In this document: piece after piece, positions 42,182 to 54,714 of the stretch | How positions within the stretch are numbered: the stretch's first letter is position 1 | Layout: the number at the start of each line of letters is the position of its first letter | NCBI RefSeq assembly: GCF_011299595.1 | Contig: NZ_CP049867.1 | Location: forward strand, 2,480,001-2,544,000 | DNA: 64,000 nucleotides | DNA from: Nocardioides sp. HDW12B | GTDB lineage: Bacteria; Actinomycetota; Actinomycetes; Propionibacteriales; Nocardioidaceae | Direction: 5' to 3' | The notes under the pieces: model-generated | Told to the model about the DNA's origin: nothing | Seen by the model: the letters and a program-made list of their open reading frames with translations, nothing else | The model's database searches: none | Made by a program: the position numbers and the translations under genes

Positions 42182-42946
42182 ATGTACGCCGAGGAGCGCC
42201 AACAGGCCATCGCGGCCCTCGTGGCCCGGTCGGCACGGCTGTCCGTGTCCGACCTGGCCGGGAAGTTCGCCGTCACCACCGAGACGATCCGGCGCGACCT
42301 CTCCACCCTGGAGCGTAGTGGTCTCGTGCGCCGAGTGCACGGGGGCGTGGTCGCCTCCCAGGCCCTGAGCGTGCTCGAGGTGGCCGTCTCCGACCGCGAC
42401 CGCAGCAGCGCCGCCGAGAAGGACCGCATCGCGCACGCCGCCCTCGACCTCGTCCCTGAGAACGGCAGCGTCATCCTCGACGCCGGCACCACCACCGCCC
42501 GGCTGGCCGGGGCGCTGCCCACCGACCGCCGCCTCGAGGTCACCACGCACGCCGTCCCGATCGCCGCCCGTCTGGTCGGCAACCCGGCCGTCGAGCTGCG
42601 CCTGCTGCCCGGCCGCGTGCGCGCCACCACCCAGGCCGCCGTCGGCGAGGACACCGTCGCGGCGCTCGAGCCGCTGCTGGCCGACGTCGTGTTCCTCGGC
42701 ACCAACGGCATCAGCGCCGCCCACGGCCTGTCCACCCCCGACCACAGCGAGGCCGCGGTGAAGCGCGCCATCGTCGCCGCCGGTCGGCAGGTGGTGCTGC
42801 TCGCCGACTCCGACAAGCTCGGCCAGGAGCACCTCGTGCGCTTCGCCCGTCTGGACCAGGTCGACGTGATCGTCACCGACGACCGGGCCACGCCCGAGCA
42901 GATCGAAACCCTCACCGACGCCGGCATCAAGGTGGTCCTCGCATGA
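42182..42946 (+). CDS. fruR: DeoR-family transcriptional regulator of the fructose PTS
   Basis: 254 aa from the ATG at 42182, preceded by AGGAGG; the in-frame GTG 24 bases earlier lacks such a site. RQQAIAALVARSARLSVSDLAGKFAVTTETIRRDLSTLE is the N-terminal DeoR helix-turn-helix. The sugar-phosphate effector domain follows, with VILDAGTTTARLAGALP and FLGTNGIS, and the DKLGQEHLVRFA motif. The gene overlaps fruK (ATGA). Such regulators usually repress the fru operon until fructose 1-phosphate or a similar ester accumulates. Confidence 0.9.
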   Translation: MYAEERQQAIAALVARSARLSVSDLAGKFAVTTETIRRDLSTLERSGLVRRVHGGVVASQALSVLEVAVSDRDRSSAAEKDRIAHAALDLVPENGSVILDAGTTTARLAGALPTDRRLEVTTHAVPIAARLVGNPAVELRLLPGRVRATTQAAVGEDTVAALEPLLADVVFLGTNGISAAHGLSTPDHSEAAVKRAIVAAGRQVVLLADSDKLGQEHLVRFARLDQVDVIVTDDRATPEQIETLTDAGIKVVLA

Positions 42947-43953
42947 TCGTGACCCTCACCGCCAACCCCAGCTTCGACCGGACCATCGCGCTGTCCGGCC
43001 GCCTCGAGCGCGGCGGCGTGCTGCGCGCCGACGCGGCGCTCGAGCAGGCCGGGGGCAAGGGCGTGAACATCTCGCGGGCCGCCTCGGTGGCCGACGTCGC
43101 CACCATCGCGGTGTTCCCCGCCGACGAGGACGCGCCCTTCACCGTGGCGCTGCGCCACGACGGGATCCGCTGCCACCCGGTCCGTCCCACCGGCGAGGTC
43201 CGGGTCAACCTCACCCTCACCGAGCACGACGGCACCACCACCAAGATCAACAGCGCCGGCGCCACCGCCGACGCCGACCTGCTCGACCGCCTCCGCACCG
43301 CGGTGAGCGAGCTCGCCGCCGACGCCTCCTGGGTCGTGCTCGCCGGCTCCGTGCCGCCCGGCACCCCGGACGGCTGGTACGCCGAGGTGGCCGCCGACCT
43401 GCGCGCCTCCGGCGCCCGGGTGGCCGTGGACACCTCCGAGAAGCCGCTGCTGGCCCTTGCCGCCGCCCTGGGCGAGGCCCGTCCCGACATCATCAAGCCC
43501 AACTCCGAGGAGCTGGCGCTGCTGACCGGCGGCGACCCGGTGGCCATCGAGGCCGACCCGGTCGAGGCCGCGGCCGCGGCCTACCGGCTCGTCGAGGCGG
43601 GCGCCGGCAGCGTGCTGGCCACGCTGGGCGGGGCCGGCGCCGTGCTGGTCACCCGCGAGGGCGCCTGGCGCGCCACTCCCCCGCCGATCACGGTCGTGAG
43701 CACCGTCGGGGCCGGCGACTCCAGCCTCTTCGGCTACCTGCTCGCCGACCTGCGCGGCGAGGCACCCGCCGAGCGCCTGCGCCTGGCCGTCGCCTACGGC
43801 AGCGCCGCGGCCTCGCTGCCCGGCACCACGATCCCCGCGCCCCACCAGGCGCGGCCGGACCTCGTCGAGGTCCACCCCGTTCCGCTGGACACCCGTCCGG
43901 CTCCTGCGTCCACGCACGCAACACCCGCAGCGTCCGCTGCACGAGAGAACTGA
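42943..43953 (+). CDS. fruK: 1-phosphofructokinase
   Basis: A 336-aa PfkB-family kinase that converts fructose 1-phosphate, the product of the fructose PTS, to fructose 1,6-bisphosphate. MIVTLTANPSFDRTIAL and GGKGVNISRAAS are the N-terminal signature. KPNSEELALLTG and STVGAGDSSLFGYLLADL hold the anion hole and catalytic Asp; the more common GDSMVAG reads GDSSLFG. It overlaps fruR and is ten bases before fruA, so the three are one operon. Confidence 0.93.
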   Translation: MIVTLTANPSFDRTIALSGRLERGGVLRADAALEQAGGKGVNISRAASVADVATIAVFPADEDAPFTVALRHDGIRCHPVRPTGEVRVNLTLTEHDGTTTKINSAGATADADLLDRLRTAVSELAADASWVVLAGSVPPGTPDGWYAEVAADLRASGARVAVDTSEKPLLALAAALGEARPDIIKPNSEELALLTGGDPVAIEADPVEAAAAAYRLVEAGAGSVLATLGGAGAVLVTREGAWRATPPPITVVSTVGAGDSSLFGYLLADLRGEAPAERLRLAVAYGSAAASLPGTTIPAPHQARPDLVEVHPVPLDTRPAPASTHATPAASAAREN

Positions 43954-43963
43954 GGTGACCGCC

Positions 43964-46087
<2,124 letters not shown>

Positions 46088-46154
46088 CCGCAGAAGCCTT
46101 CGGGCAGCGCACGACACCCATCCACCGCTCAGCAACTCAGAGGAGACACCCACG

Positions 46155-46412
46155 ATGCCCAGCAAGACCGTGAACGTCGGCTCCGCCGTCGGCCTGCACG
46201 CCCGCCCCGCCGCGATCATCGCGGAGGCCGCGGCCGACCTCGACGCCGAGGTCACCCTCGCCGTCGGCGGCGACGACCCCGTCGACGCGAGCTCGGCCCT
46301 GCTGATCATGACCCTCGGCGCCGGCAAGGGCGACGCGGTCGAGGTCAGCAGCGACGACCAGTCCGCGGTGGACACCATCGCCGCCCTGGTCGAGAAGGAC
46401 CTCGACGCCTGA
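46155..46412 (+). CDS. ptsH: Phosphocarrier protein HPr
   Basis: An 85-aa phosphocarrier. H15 in GLHARPAA accepts phosphate from enzyme I and donates it to EIIA. S46 in the segment DASSALLIM is at the regulatory serine position, although the surrounding sequence differs from the Firmicute HPr-kinase site. GAGGAGA lies about ten bases before the ATG. It follows fruA by 67 bases and completes the fructose PTS set with ptsI on the opposite strand. Confidence 0.95.
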   Translation: MPSKTVNVGSAVGLHARPAAIIAEAAADLDAEVTLAVGGDDPVDASSALLIMTLGAGKGDAVEVSSDDQSAVDTIAALVEKDLDA

Positions 46413-46434
46413 CGTCGTACGCCCTCTCACCAGC

Positions 46435-46478
46435 ACGACCGAGCCGCTCGCCCCTCCGGGGGCGGGCGGCTCAGTCGT
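46435..46478. terminator. Long bidirectional hairpin between ptsH and the membrane protein gene
   Basis: ACGAC, GAGCCGC and CGCCCC pair with GGGGCG, GCGGCTC and GTCGT around a TCCG loop, with one wobble and one mismatch: about 19 paired positions. It overlaps the stop codon of the leftward gene (46471-46473). The symmetric position suggests termination from both sides. Confidence 0.65.
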
Positions 46479-47613
46479 CGTGGGGGTCGTTCCCGGGAGC
46501 GGGCGGCGCGGCCGGCAGCGTCCGGGTCGGTACGGCGTCCTCGGTCGCCGCGGGTGCCGCAGGCGCCGGCTCGGAGGCGTCACGACGCCGGCACAGGTGG
46601 CGGTAGACGGTGCGGACCGCGACGGCCTTCTCCATCTCGCGCAGCACCCCGGTGAAGAACTGCACCCGGTAGGCCTCGTCGGTGACGACGTAGACGGTGA
46701 AGTAGAGCCCCGAGAAGGCGGCCAGGAAGGTCGAGGTCTGCAGCAGCTCGACCGAGACGTTGCCGAGGCCGGGGAAGGTGGTGGTGCCGCCGCCGATCCA
46801 GGCCTCCTGCACGCCCTTCTTCATGGTCAGCGCGCCGAAGACGAGGAAGAACACGAACACGGCCAGAGCCAGCAGCAGCACCTGCGCGGCCTGGATGACC
46901 AGCAGCACGACGATGAGGTTGCCGCGCTCGAAGCCGCGCACCTCGGCGTCGCGCTGGAGGTCGAGCTCGTCGCCGTGGTGGGTCACGAGGTCGCCCGCCG
47001 CCTCGGCCATCGGCGTCCCGCGGCTGGCCGATACCAGGAGCGGGGCGTCGATGCGGTCGTCGACGACGTCGACCTCCTCGGGCAGTCGCACCAGCAGGAA
47101 CGCCACCGCCACGACCGCGAAGAGCAGCACCGTCAACCACAGCAGGGCCCCGTCGAGGGAGGCCGACAGCATCCACACCTCGGCGTTGATGAAGAGGAAC
47201 GTGATGAACACCAGCAGCAGCGGCAGGGCCCGGGTCGCCATCGGGAACAGCTGACCGAGCCCGGAGACGGTGCGGTGCACGGCGAAGGTCACGATCGGTC
47301 GGGCCCGCAGCCGCGTCACCGCGTAGAAGCCGGCGGCCAGCAGCCCGAGGAAGGTGACGGCGCCGGGGCCGAAGGAGGCGTTCGACGTGCGCCAGGTCAG
47401 GATCCCGCCCAGCAGCAGGGCGGCCAGGCCCACGGCCAGCAGCAGGGGCAGCATGGCGCGCATCGTCAGCGCGCTGCGCGCGGCGGCCCGCTCCTCGGGC
47501 ACGAAGTAGGGCAGGCCGCGCTTGCGGAACCAGGTCTCGGTGGCGGTCATCACCTCGGGCGCCACCGGGACGAGCGACCCGCCCGCACTGCCCTCACCCG
47601 GGGGCGTCGTCAC
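46471..47613 (-). CDS. Conserved multi-pass membrane protein, unknown
   Basis: 380 aa. After a soluble N-terminus (WFRKRGLPYFVPEERAAARS) there are about seven hydrophobic segments. A polar loop in the middle (VDVVDDRIDAPLLVSASRG...ELDLQRDAEVRGFERGN) and a Pro/Ala-rich C-terminal tail follow. I do not recognise a named domain. It overlaps ribF by GTGA and so belongs to the end of the translation operon; similar genes of unknown function occur in other actinobacteria as far as I recall. Confidence 0.7.
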   Translation of the reverse strand: MTTPPGEGSAGGSLVPVAPEVMTATETWFRKRGLPYFVPEERAAARSALTMRAMLPLLLAVGLAALLLGGILTWRTSNASFGPGAVTFLGLLAAGFYAVTRLRARPIVTFAVHRTVSGLGQLFPMATRALPLLLVFITFLFINAEVWMLSASLDGALLWLTVLLFAVVAVAFLLVRLPEEVDVVDDRIDAPLLVSASRGTPMAEAAGDLVTHHGDELDLQRDAEVRGFERGNLIVVLLVIQAAQVLLLALAVFVFFLVFGALTMKKGVQEAWIGGGTTTFPGLGNVSVELLQTSTFLAAFSGLYFTVYVVTDEAYRVQFFTGVLREMEKAVAVRTVYRHLCRRRDASEPAPAAPAATEDAVPTRTLPAAPPAPGNDPHDD

Positions 47614-48548
47614 GCCAGCCCCAGCACGCGCCGCGTGTCGGCGACGTCACCGGCCATCGCCTCGAGCAGCTCGTCGAGGGAGTCGAAACGCGTCATGCCG
47701 CGCACCTTGGCGACCATCTCCACGGAGATCTGGCGGTCGTAGAGGTCGAGGTCGTCGCGGTCCAGCACGTAGGCCTCCACCCGCCGCTCCCGCTCCCCCG
47801 CGAAGGTCGGGTTCGTGCCCACGCTGATGGCGGCGGGCAGCCGCTCGGGCTCGCCGTCGACGTACACCCAGCCGGCGTAGACGCCGTCGGCGGGCGCCGC
47901 GGTCTCGCCCGGCGGCACGTTCGCGGTGGGGTAGCCGATCTCGCGCCCGCGCTGGTCACCGCGCTGCACGGTGCCGCGCACCACGATCGGTCGCCCGAGC
48001 GCCTCGGCGGCGCCCTCGACGTCCCCGGCGGCCAGGCAGGTCCGCACGTACGTCGACGACCACACCTGCGGACCGCCGTCGAGCTCGACGCCCTCGGCGA
48101 CGAAGTCGTGGCGCCCGCCCAGCTCGCGGAGCGTGGCGAGGTCGCCGGCCGCGCGGCTGCCGAAGCGGAAGTTCTTGCCGACCACGACGGCGGCGGCGTG
48201 CAGGGCCCCGACGAGGATCTCGGTGACGAAGTGCTCGGGCGACCAGGACGCGACCTCGCGGCTGAAGGGCACGACGAGCACGTCGTCGACGCCGGCCTCC
48301 TGCAGCAGCCGCGCCCGCTCGTCGATGCCGGTCAAGGTGTTCGGGGCGTGCTCGGGACGCAGCACGGCGATCGGGTGGGGGTCGAAGGTGACCGCCACGA
48401 CGCGGTGCGCGCCGACCTCGTCGGCGATGCTGCGGGCGCGCGCGATGACGTGGCGGTGACCGCGGTGCACCCCGTCGAAGTTGCCGATGGTGACCACCGT
48501 GCGCCCGAGGTCGGCGTCAACCTCGTCGACCGATCGCCAGACCGTCAT
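47610..48548 (-). CDS. ribF: Bifunctional riboflavin kinase / FAD synthetase
   Basis: A 312-aa enzyme making FMN and then FAD. The N-terminal nucleotidyltransferase domain has VVTIGNFDGVHRGHRHVI (HxGH-like) and VVGKNFRFGSRAAGD. The C-terminal kinase domain begins RGREIGYPTANVPPGE with the GxPTAN motif and includes SVGTNPTF. The ATG at 48548 starts the domain immediately. It follows truB by 115 bases, the usual actinobacterial order. Confidence 0.95.
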   Translation of the reverse strand: MTVWRSVDEVDADLGRTVVTIGNFDGVHRGHRHVIARARSIADEVGAHRVVAVTFDPHPIAVLRPEHAPNTLTGIDERARLLQEAGVDDVLVVPFSREVASWSPEHFVTEILVGALHAAAVVVGKNFRFGSRAAGDLATLRELGGRHDFVAEGVELDGGPQVWSSTYVRTCLAAGDVEGAAEALGRPIVVRGTVQRGDQRGREIGYPTANVPPGETAAPADGVYAGWVYVDGEPERLPAAISVGTNPTFAGERERRVEAYVLDRDDLDLYDRQISVEMVAKVRGMTRFDSLDELLEAMAGDVADTRRVLGLA

Positions 48549-48663
48549 GCCCACCGCCCTCTCGTGCTCCGGATGTCGCTCCCGTGCTGCGACGACTGCT
48601 CGAAGCCTGCCACAGCGGCCGCGGGCTCCGACCGGTTCCCCGGCGGCGGCGCGGTGGCGCTGC

Positions 48664-49605
48664 TCACTCGCCCGACGCCGAGCAGAACACCGCGACCGCG
48701 GTCGCCCGGGGGGCGCCGTCGGCACCCGCTTCCGCCCGGCGGTAGAGCGCCAGGAAGGTGCCGTCGGGCGCCAGCACCGCGACCGGTGCGTCGCTGGGCA
48801 CCTCGAGCGTCAGGGCGCGACCGAAGGTGACGTCGCGTGCCTGCTCCGCGTCGAGCGCGTGGCAGTCGAAGAACCGCGCCACCGCGTCCTCGAGGGGTTC
48901 GACGTGCAGCTCGCCGCTGGCGAGGGCCGCCTCCAGGTCGGCGGCTCCGTCCAGACCCACGGGCCCCACCGTCGTACGCCGCAACCGGGTGAGGTGGCCG
49001 CCGACGCCGCGGTCGGCGCCGAGGTCGCGGGCCAGGGCGCGGACGTAGGTGCCGGTCGTGCAGTGCACCTCGACGTCGACGTCGAGCACGGGTACGCCGG
49101 CGTCGCTGCCGGTGCGGGAGGCCAGCACGTCGAAGCGGTGCACCGTCACGGGTCGCGCCTTCAGCTCGACCGTGGCGCCCTCCCGTGCCAGCGCGTAGGC
49201 CCGCCGGCCGTCGACCTTGATGGCCGAGACGGTCGAGGGCACCTGCTCGATGGCGCCGGTCAGTCGTGCCGCCGCGGCCACGACGTCCGCCTCGTCGACC
49301 GCGGACGCGTCGGCGCGTGCGAGCACCTCGCCCTCGGCGTCGTCGGTGGTGGTGGACACCCCGAGCCGGACCGTGGCGCGATAGGTCTTGTCGGCCAGCG
49401 CCAGGTGGCCCAGCAGGCGGGTGCCCTTGTTGACCCCCAGCAGCAGGACGCCGGTGGCCATCGGGTCGAGGGTGCCGGCGTGCCCGACGCGACGGGTGCC
49501 GACGAGGCGGCGCACGCGGGACACCACGTCGTGCGAGGTCATCCCGCCCGGCTTGTCCACCACGACGAGCCCCGAGGGCCCGCCGTCAGGACGTCGTCGG
49601 CTCAC
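48664..49605 (-). CDS. truB: tRNA pseudouridine-55 synthase
   Basis: A 313-aa enzyme isomerising U55 in the tRNA T-loop. [17 protein letters not shown] is the opening, [18 protein letters not shown] carries the catalytic Asp, and [22 protein letters not shown] the conserved Tyr region. A C-terminal PUA-like segment gives the usual actinobacterial length. It starts at a GTG overlapping the rbfA stop. Confidence 0.96.
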   Translation of the reverse strand: MSRRRPDGGPSGLVVVDKPGGMTSHDVVSRVRRLVGTRRVGHAGTLDPMATGVLLLGVNKGTRLLGHLALADKTYRATVRLGVSTTTDDAEGEVLARADASAVDEADVVAAAARLTGAIEQVPSTVSAIKVDGRRAYALAREGATVELKARPVTVHRFDVLASRTGSDAGVPVLDVDVEVHCTTGTYVRALARDLGADRGVGGHLTRLRRTTVGPVGLDGAADLEAALASGELHVEPLEDAVARFFDCHALDAEQARDVTFGRALTLEVPSDAPVAVLAPDGTFLALYRRAEAGADGAPRATAVAVFCSASGE

Positions 49606-50105
49606 GCGCGGGCGTCGGCGTCGTCGTCCCCCGCAGCGAGCGCGTCGTCCGGGCCCGGCTCGTCGTCCTCGTCGTCCTCGTCGTCCTCGACGCGCGGCTT
49701 GCGGTAGGGGTCCGCCTCGCCGGCGAAGACGGCGCCGGCCGAGGCGGCCGCGGCGGCCGCGTCGGACTGCCGGACCTGCTCGAGGAGGTCCTCGAGGTGA
49801 CGCGCGGTCTCGGGGAGGGCGTCGCGGATGAACTCGATGGTCGGCACGTGCCGGATCCCGAGCTGCTTGCCGACCTCGGAGCGGATGAGCCCCTTGGCCG
49901 ACTCCAGGGCCGCCGCGCTGCCCTCCGCCTGCTCCTCCTCACCGAGGACGGTGTAGAAGACGCTGGCGTGCTGGGAGTCGCCGCTGACGCGCACGTCGGT
50001 CACGGTGACGAACCCGAGCCGCGGGTCCTTGATCCGCCGCTCGAGCATCTCCGCCACGACGACCTTGATCCGGTCCGCGATCTTGCGGACGCGTGGGCTG
50101 CTCAT
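49602..50105 (-). CDS. rbfA: 30S ribosome-binding factor RbfA
   Basis: 167 aa. The KH-like core runs to about residue 115 ([43 protein letters not shown], then [12 protein letters not shown]). It aids 16S processing and late 30S maturation. The remaining 50 residues are a low-complexity tail of alanines and aspartates ([11 protein letters not shown]) not found in short homologues. It is coupled to truB by GTGA. Confidence 0.95.
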   Translation of the reverse strand: MSSPRVRKIADRIKVVVAEMLERRIKDPRLGFVTVTDVRVSGDSQHASVFYTVLGEEEQAEGSAAALESAKGLIRSEVGKQLGIRHVPTIEFIRDALPETARHLEDLLEQVRQSDAAAAAASAGAVFAGEADPYRKPRVEDDEDDEDDEPGPDDALAAGDDDADARA

Positions 50106-50162
50106 GATCCTTCACTTTCTGCGGGCACGAGCTGTGCCGCACCTTGCCTGGGCCTGGCTGCG

Positions 50163-50193
50163 CCGGCCGGGTGCCGGGCGACCTCACGGGGAG
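50163..50193 (-). terminator. GC-rich hairpin between infB and rbfA
   Basis: GCCGGGCG and CGCCCGGC form an eight-base stem extended by CCT/AGG. It starts 17 bases after the infB stop. rbfA follows only 58 bases on, so this may limit or process read-through, not end the operon. Confidence 0.5.
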
Positions 50194-50209
50194 GCCGCCC
50201 GGCCCACGG

Positions 50210-53182
50210 TCACCCGCGCGGGATCTCGCGCATCTCGAACGCCTCCACGACATCACCGATCTTGATGTCCTGGTAGTTGCGCAGCACCAGACCGCACTCG
50301 AAGCCCTCGCGGACCTCCGACGCGTCGTCCTTCTCGCGTCGCAGCGAGGAGAGGTCGAGGTTGTCGGCGACCACGTTGCCGTCGCGCAGCAGGCGCACCT
50401 TGGCGTTGCGTCGGATGACGCCGCCGGTGACCATGCAGCCGGCGATGTTGCCGATGCGGCTGGAGCGGAAGATCTCCCGGATCTCGGCGGTGCCGAGCTG
50501 GGACTCCTCGAACTCCGGCTTGAGCATGCCCTTGAGCGCGGCCTCGATCTCCTCGATGGCCTGGTAGATCACCGAGTAGTAGCGCATCTCGACGCCCTCA
50601 CGGTCGGCCACCTCGGTCGCCTTGCCCTGGGGCCGGACGTTGAAGCCGATGATGATCGCGTTGGACGCGGCCGCCAGCATCACGTTGGTCTCGGTGATGG
50701 CACCGACACCGCGGTCGATGACGCGCAGCGAGACCTCCTCGCCGACGTCGATCTTGGCCAGCGAGTCCTCGAGCGCCTCGACCGAGCCGGACACGTCGCC
50801 CTTGAGGATCAGGTTCAGCTCCTGGCTCTCGCCCTCCTCCATGGACTTCATGAAGTCCTCGAGGCTGCGGCGGACCCGACGCTGGGCCTGCAGGGCGGCA
50901 CGCTCGCGCGCCTCCCGCTTCTCGGCGATCTGACGGGCGATGCGGTCGTCCTCGACGACGAGGAAGTTCTGACCGGCGCCGGGGACGGCGGTCAGGCCCA
51001 GCACCATCGCGGGACGCGACGGGTCGGCCTCCTCGATGTTGTCGCCGTGCTCGTCGAGCATCGCGCGGACACGGCCGTAGGCCGGACCGGCGACGATCGA
51101 GTCGCCCACACGCAGGGTGCCGCGCTGGACCAGGATCGTGGCGACCGGACCGCGACCGCGGTCCAGGTGCGCCTCGACGACGAGGCCCTGGGCGTCCTGG
51201 TCGGGGTTGGCCCGCAGGTCGAGCGAGGCGTCGGCGGTCAGCACGATGGCCTCGAGCAGGCCCTCCATGTTGAGGCCGGCCTTGGCCGAGACGTCGACGA
51301 ACATGGTGTCGCCGCCGTACTCCTCGGGGACGAGGCCGTACTCGGTCAGCTGGCCGCGGACCTTGGTCGGGTCCGCCTCCGGCTTGTCGACCTTGTTGAC
51401 CGCGACGACCACCGGCACACCGGCGGCCTTGGCGTGGTTGAGCGCCTCCACCGTCTGCGGCATGACGCCGTCGTCGGCCGCGACCACGAGCACCGCGATG
51501 TCGGTGGCCTGGGCACCACGGGCACGCATGGCGGTGAACGCCTCGTGACCGGGGGTGTCGATGAAGGTGATCGGACGCTCGGTGCCGTCGATGACCGCGG
51601 CGGTCTGGTAGGCGCCGATGTGCTGCGTGATGCCACCGGCCTCCTTGGCGACCACGTTGGCGTTGCGCAGCGCGTCGAGCAGCTTGGTCTTTCCGTGGTC
51701 GACGTGACCCATGACGGTGACCACCGGAGGACGGGCGGCCAGGTCGGCCTCCACGCCCTCGTCGGAGCCGAACTCCAGGTTGAAGGAGTCCAGCAGCTCG
51801 CGGTCCTCGTCCTCGGGCGAGACGACCTCGACGACGTAGTTCAGCTCGTCACCGAGCAGCTCCAGCGTCGCGTCGTTGACCGACTCGGTCGCGGTGACCA
51901 TCTCACCGAGGTGGAACAGCATCTGCACCAGCGAGGCCGGGTCGACGCCGATCTTCTCGGCGAAGTCGGTCAGCGAGGCGCCACGGGCGAGACGGACGGT
52001 CTCGCCGTTGCCCTTGCGGACGCGCATGCCGCCGATCGTCGGGGCTTCCATCTGGTCGAACTCTTGACGACGCTGACGCTTCGACTTGCGACCACGGCGC
52101 GAGGGACCGCTGGGGCGACCGAAGGCACCGCCGACGCTGCCGCGTCCACCGGGGCGACCGCCACCGGGGCGACCACCGCCACCCGGGCGACCGGGAGCAC
52201 CGGCACCGGGACCGCCGCCGAAGCCGGGGCGTCCGCCACCGGGCGCACCGGCACCGGCGCCACCGGGACGACCCGGGGCTCCGCCGCGGGCACCACCGGG
52301 ACCACCGGGACCACCGGGACCGCGTCCACCGGGACCGCCGCCGGGACCACCGGGGCCACGGCCTCCGCCGGGACCGAACGGGGTCGGCGACTTCGGCATC
52401 ATGGCCGGGTTGGGACGGGGCATGCCGGGGCGACCGCCGGGAGCGGCGGGACGCCCACCGCCGGCGGGGAGCCCGCCGGTGCGGCCGGGGGTGCCGCCCG
52501 CGGGGCCGCCCTGCTCACGCGCGGCCGGGGGCCGCGGAGCGGCACCGGGCGGCGGGGAGGGACGGCGTCCCATGCCCTGGGTCTGGCCGAACGGGTTGTT
52601 GCCCGGACGCGGGGCGCCGGGCTTGGGGCCACCGCCGGGGCGGGGGCCCGGGGTGCCGGGGGCGCGGCTCTCGCCGTCGGCGGACCCCTCCGTGCCGGCG
52701 GACGCAGCAGCGGCCGCCGGGGTCTCGGCGGGTGCCGCCGGTGCCTCGGGGGCAGCCGGCTGCTCGGCCTGCGGGACGGGCGCCGGGGCCGGCTCGGGCT
52801 CCGGGGTGGGCTCGGCGGCCGGACGGGCCGGACCGGGCCGGGGACCCGGGGTGCGAGCGGGGGCCGGTGCCGCTGCGGGCGCGGACGCCGCGGGCGCCTG
52901 CTCGGCGGGGGCGGCCGGTGCGGCGGGTGCCGCGGTCTCGGTCGCCGCCTCCGCGGCGGGGGCCGCCGGTGCCTGGGGGGCCGGCGCCTTGCGCGCGGCC
53001 TTCTTCTCCGCTGCGGCGCGGAGCTCCGCACCGTAGGTGTCGTTGAACCTCTTCTGGACGGGGGGCTCGATCGTCGACGACGCCGACTTCACGAACTCGC
53101 CCATCTCCTTGAGCTTGGTCAGGACGACCTTGCTCTCCACGCCGAACTCTTTCGCGAGCTCGTGGACTCGGACCTTAGCCAC
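50210..53182 (-). CDS. infB: Translation initiation factor IF-2
   Basis: A 990-aa GTPase that positions initiator tRNA on the ribosome. [39 protein letters not shown] is the IF2-N domain. About 350 residues of Pro/Ala then Gly/Arg/Pro low-complexity sequence follow. [15 protein letters not shown] (about 490), DTPGHEAF and NKVDKPEA are the G motifs, and domains II-IV complete it. GAAGGAG before the GTG at 53182 sets the start. The long disordered N-terminus is typical of high-GC actinobacteria. Confidence 0.97.
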   Translation of the reverse strand: MAKVRVHELAKEFGVESKVVLTKLKEMGEFVKSASSTIEPPVQKRFNDTYGAELRAAAEKKAARKAPAPQAPAAPAAEAATETAAPAAPAAPAEQAPAASAPAAAPAPARTPGPRPGPARPAAEPTPEPEPAPAPVPQAEQPAAPEAPAAPAETPAAAAASAGTEGSADGESRAPGTPGPRPGGGPKPGAPRPGNNPFGQTQGMGRRPSPPPGAAPRPPAAREQGGPAGGTPGRTGGLPAGGGRPAAPGGRPGMPRPNPAMMPKSPTPFGPGGGRGPGGPGGGPGGRGPGGPGGPGGARGGAPGRPGGAGAGAPGGGRPGFGGGPGAGAPGRPGGGGRPGGGRPGGRGSVGGAFGRPSGPSRRGRKSKRQRRQEFDQMEAPTIGGMRVRKGNGETVRLARGASLTDFAEKIGVDPASLVQMLFHLGEMVTATESVNDATLELLGDELNYVVEVVSPEDEDRELLDSFNLEFGSDEGVEADLAARPPVVTVMGHVDHGKTKLLDALRNANVVAKEAGGITQHIGAYQTAAVIDGTERPITFIDTPGHEAFTAMRARGAQATDIAVLVVAADDGVMPQTVEALNHAKAAGVPVVVAVNKVDKPEADPTKVRGQLTEYGLVPEEYGGDTMFVDVSAKAGLNMEGLLEAIVLTADASLDLRANPDQDAQGLVVEAHLDRGRGPVATILVQRGTLRVGDSIVAGPAYGRVRAMLDEHGDNIEEADPSRPAMVLGLTAVPGAGQNFLVVEDDRIARQIAEKREARERAALQAQRRVRRSLEDFMKSMEEGESQELNLILKGDVSGSVEALEDSLAKIDVGEEVSLRVIDRGVGAITETNVMLAAASNAIIIGFNVRPQGKATEVADREGVEMRYYSVIYQAIEEIEAALKGMLKPEFEESQLGTAEIREIFRSSRIGNIAGCMVTGGVIRRNAKVRLLRDGNVVADNLDLSSLRREKDDASEVREGFECGLVLRNYQDIKIGDVVEAFEMREIPRG

Positions 53183-53349
53183 GCTTCTCCTTCTGGTCCG
53201 AGCCCCGGGTGGGCCGGACCGTTAGCTGGTGTGCACGCTCATCGGGAAGTACTCATCGAGTGCTCATGAGCTGTTGCTCCATTCCGTCTGATCTCGGACT
53301 GCTTCCATCACGGTCTGCCTGTCACCCGCGGCGCCTGCGCGCCTCGCCG

Positions 53350-53649
53350 TCAGGCGGGGGTCGAACGTCCCGACCACTGTTGCACATGGCGTCTCAGGCC
53401 CGTGTCGTCGGTTCCCCCGCCCGCTCCGGAGGTGATCCGGAGGGCCCGGGGGAAGGCCCGGCGACGCAACGCCTGCGCGAGACAGTCCTCGTCGGGGTGG
53501 AGGTAGGCCCCCCGCCCCGGGCGACGAGCCGGGGGGTCGGGCACCAGCACGAGGCCGTGACCCTGATCCTCGGCGACGACGCGCAACAGATCGGTCTTGG
53601 CAGCCCGACGCCGACATCCCACGCAGGTGCGGACAGGACTCGAGGTCAT
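53350..53649 (-). CDS. ylxR: YlxR (DUF448) RNA-binding protein
   Basis: 99 aa from the ATG at 53649, with GAGG nine bases upstream; a GTG at 53658 is possible. PVRTCVGCRRRAAKTDLLRVV is the YlxR signature with the two cysteines, and PGRGAYLHPDEDCLAQALRRRAFPRAL is the conserved basic face. The position between nusA and infB is universal for this family. It is thought to bind RNA or act as a nucleoid/RNase P-associated factor in different species. Confidence 0.93.
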   Translation of the reverse strand: MTSSPVRTCVGCRRRAAKTDLLRVVAEDQGHGLVLVPDPPARRPGRGAYLHPDEDCLAQALRRRAFPRALRITSGAGGGTDDTGLRRHVQQWSGRSTPA

Positions 53650-53721
53650 GGTCGACACCCTCGGGGACGGGGCGGGCAGGCTACGGGTCGAGTCTAGCGG
53701 CCCGGCGCCGCGATTCCGAAC

Positions 53722-54711
53722 TCAGCGCCGGGTGGTGGGGGCGTCCGGGGCCTCGTCGGAGCGGATGTCGATGCGCCAGCCGGTGAGGCGGGCGGCGAGG
53801 CGGGCGTTCTGGCCCTCCTTGCCGATGGCGAGCGACAGCTGGTAGTCGGGCACCACGACCCGCGCCGACCGGGCGGCGAGGTCGACGATCTCGACGCTGT
53901 TGACGCGCGCCGGGGACAGCGCGTGGGCGACGAGCTCGGCCGGGTCGTCGGACCAGTCGACGATGTCGATCTTCTCGCCGTGCAGCTCGTGCATGACGTT
54001 GCGCACGCGCTGGCCCATGGGGCCGATGCAGGAGCCCTTGGCGTTGACGCCCGGGACGGTGGTGCGCACCGCGATCTTGGTCCGGTGGCCGGCCTCGCGG
54101 GCGATGGCGCAGACCTCGACGGTGCCGTCGGCGATCTCGGGCACCTCGAGCGCGAAGAGCTTCTTGACCAGGTTGGGGTGGCTGCGCGAGAGCTGGACCT
54201 GCGGCCCCCGCATCCCGCGCCGCACGCTGACCACGAGCGCCTTGATCCGGGTGCCGTGGTCGTAGCGCTCGCCGGGGACGCGCTCGGCCAGCGGCAGGCT
54301 GGCCTCGAGCTTGCCGAGGTCGACGAGGACGTCGGAGGGGTCGCGGCCCTGCTGGATGATGCCGGAGATGACGTCGCCCTCCCGGCCGGAGAACTCCCCG
54401 AACCGGAGGTCGTCCTCGGCGTCACGGAGGCGCTGCAGGATGACCTGCTTGGCGGTCGTCGCGGCGATGCGGCCGAAGCCGTCGGGGGTGTCGTCGTACT
54501 CCCCGACCCGCTCGCCCTCCTCGTCCTTCTCGGCGACGAGCACGCTGACGCGACCGTTCTGGCGGTCGATCTTGACGCGGGCGTCGCTCTGGGCGCCGTT
54601 GGTCTTGTGGTAGGCCGTCAGCAGCGCCTGCTCGAGGGCGTCGATGAGGATGTCGAAGCTGATCTCCTTCTCGCGCTCCAGCACACGGAGCAGGGACAGG
54701 TCGATGTCCAC
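53722..54711 (-). CDS. nusA: Transcription termination/antitermination factor NusA
   Basis: A 329-aa RNA-polymerase-associated factor. The N-terminal RNAP-binding domain ([34 protein letters not shown]) is followed by S1 and two KH domains ([26 protein letters not shown] and [26 protein letters not shown]). It lacks the acidic repeats of proteobacterial NusA, normal for actinobacteria. It begins at a GTG three bases after the rimP stop. Confidence 0.96.
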   Translation of the reverse strand: MDIDLSLLRVLEREKEISFDILIDALEQALLTAYHKTNGAQSDARVKIDRQNGRVSVLVAEKDEEGERVGEYDDTPDGFGRIAATTAKQVILQRLRDAEDDLRFGEFSGREGDVISGIIQQGRDPSDVLVDLGKLEASLPLAERVPGERYDHGTRIKALVVSVRRGMRGPQVQLSRSHPNLVKKLFALEVPEIADGTVEVCAIAREAGHRTKIAVRTTVPGVNAKGSCIGPMGQRVRNVMHELHGEKIDIVDWSDDPAELVAHALSPARVNSVEIVDLAARSARVVVPDYQLSLAIGKEGQNARLAARLTGWRIDIRSDEAPDAPTTRR

Positions 54712-54714
54712 GGG

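Noticed and set aside
43922-43963. Possible IS or attachment site in the fru region
   Set aside because: No inverted repeats, target duplication or transposase; gene order is ordinary.
50144-53269. Long open frame on the plus strand opposite infB
   Set aside because: Mirror of the IF-2 coding sequence; repetitive Thr/Gly composition follows from the Pro/Gly-rich IF-2 tail.
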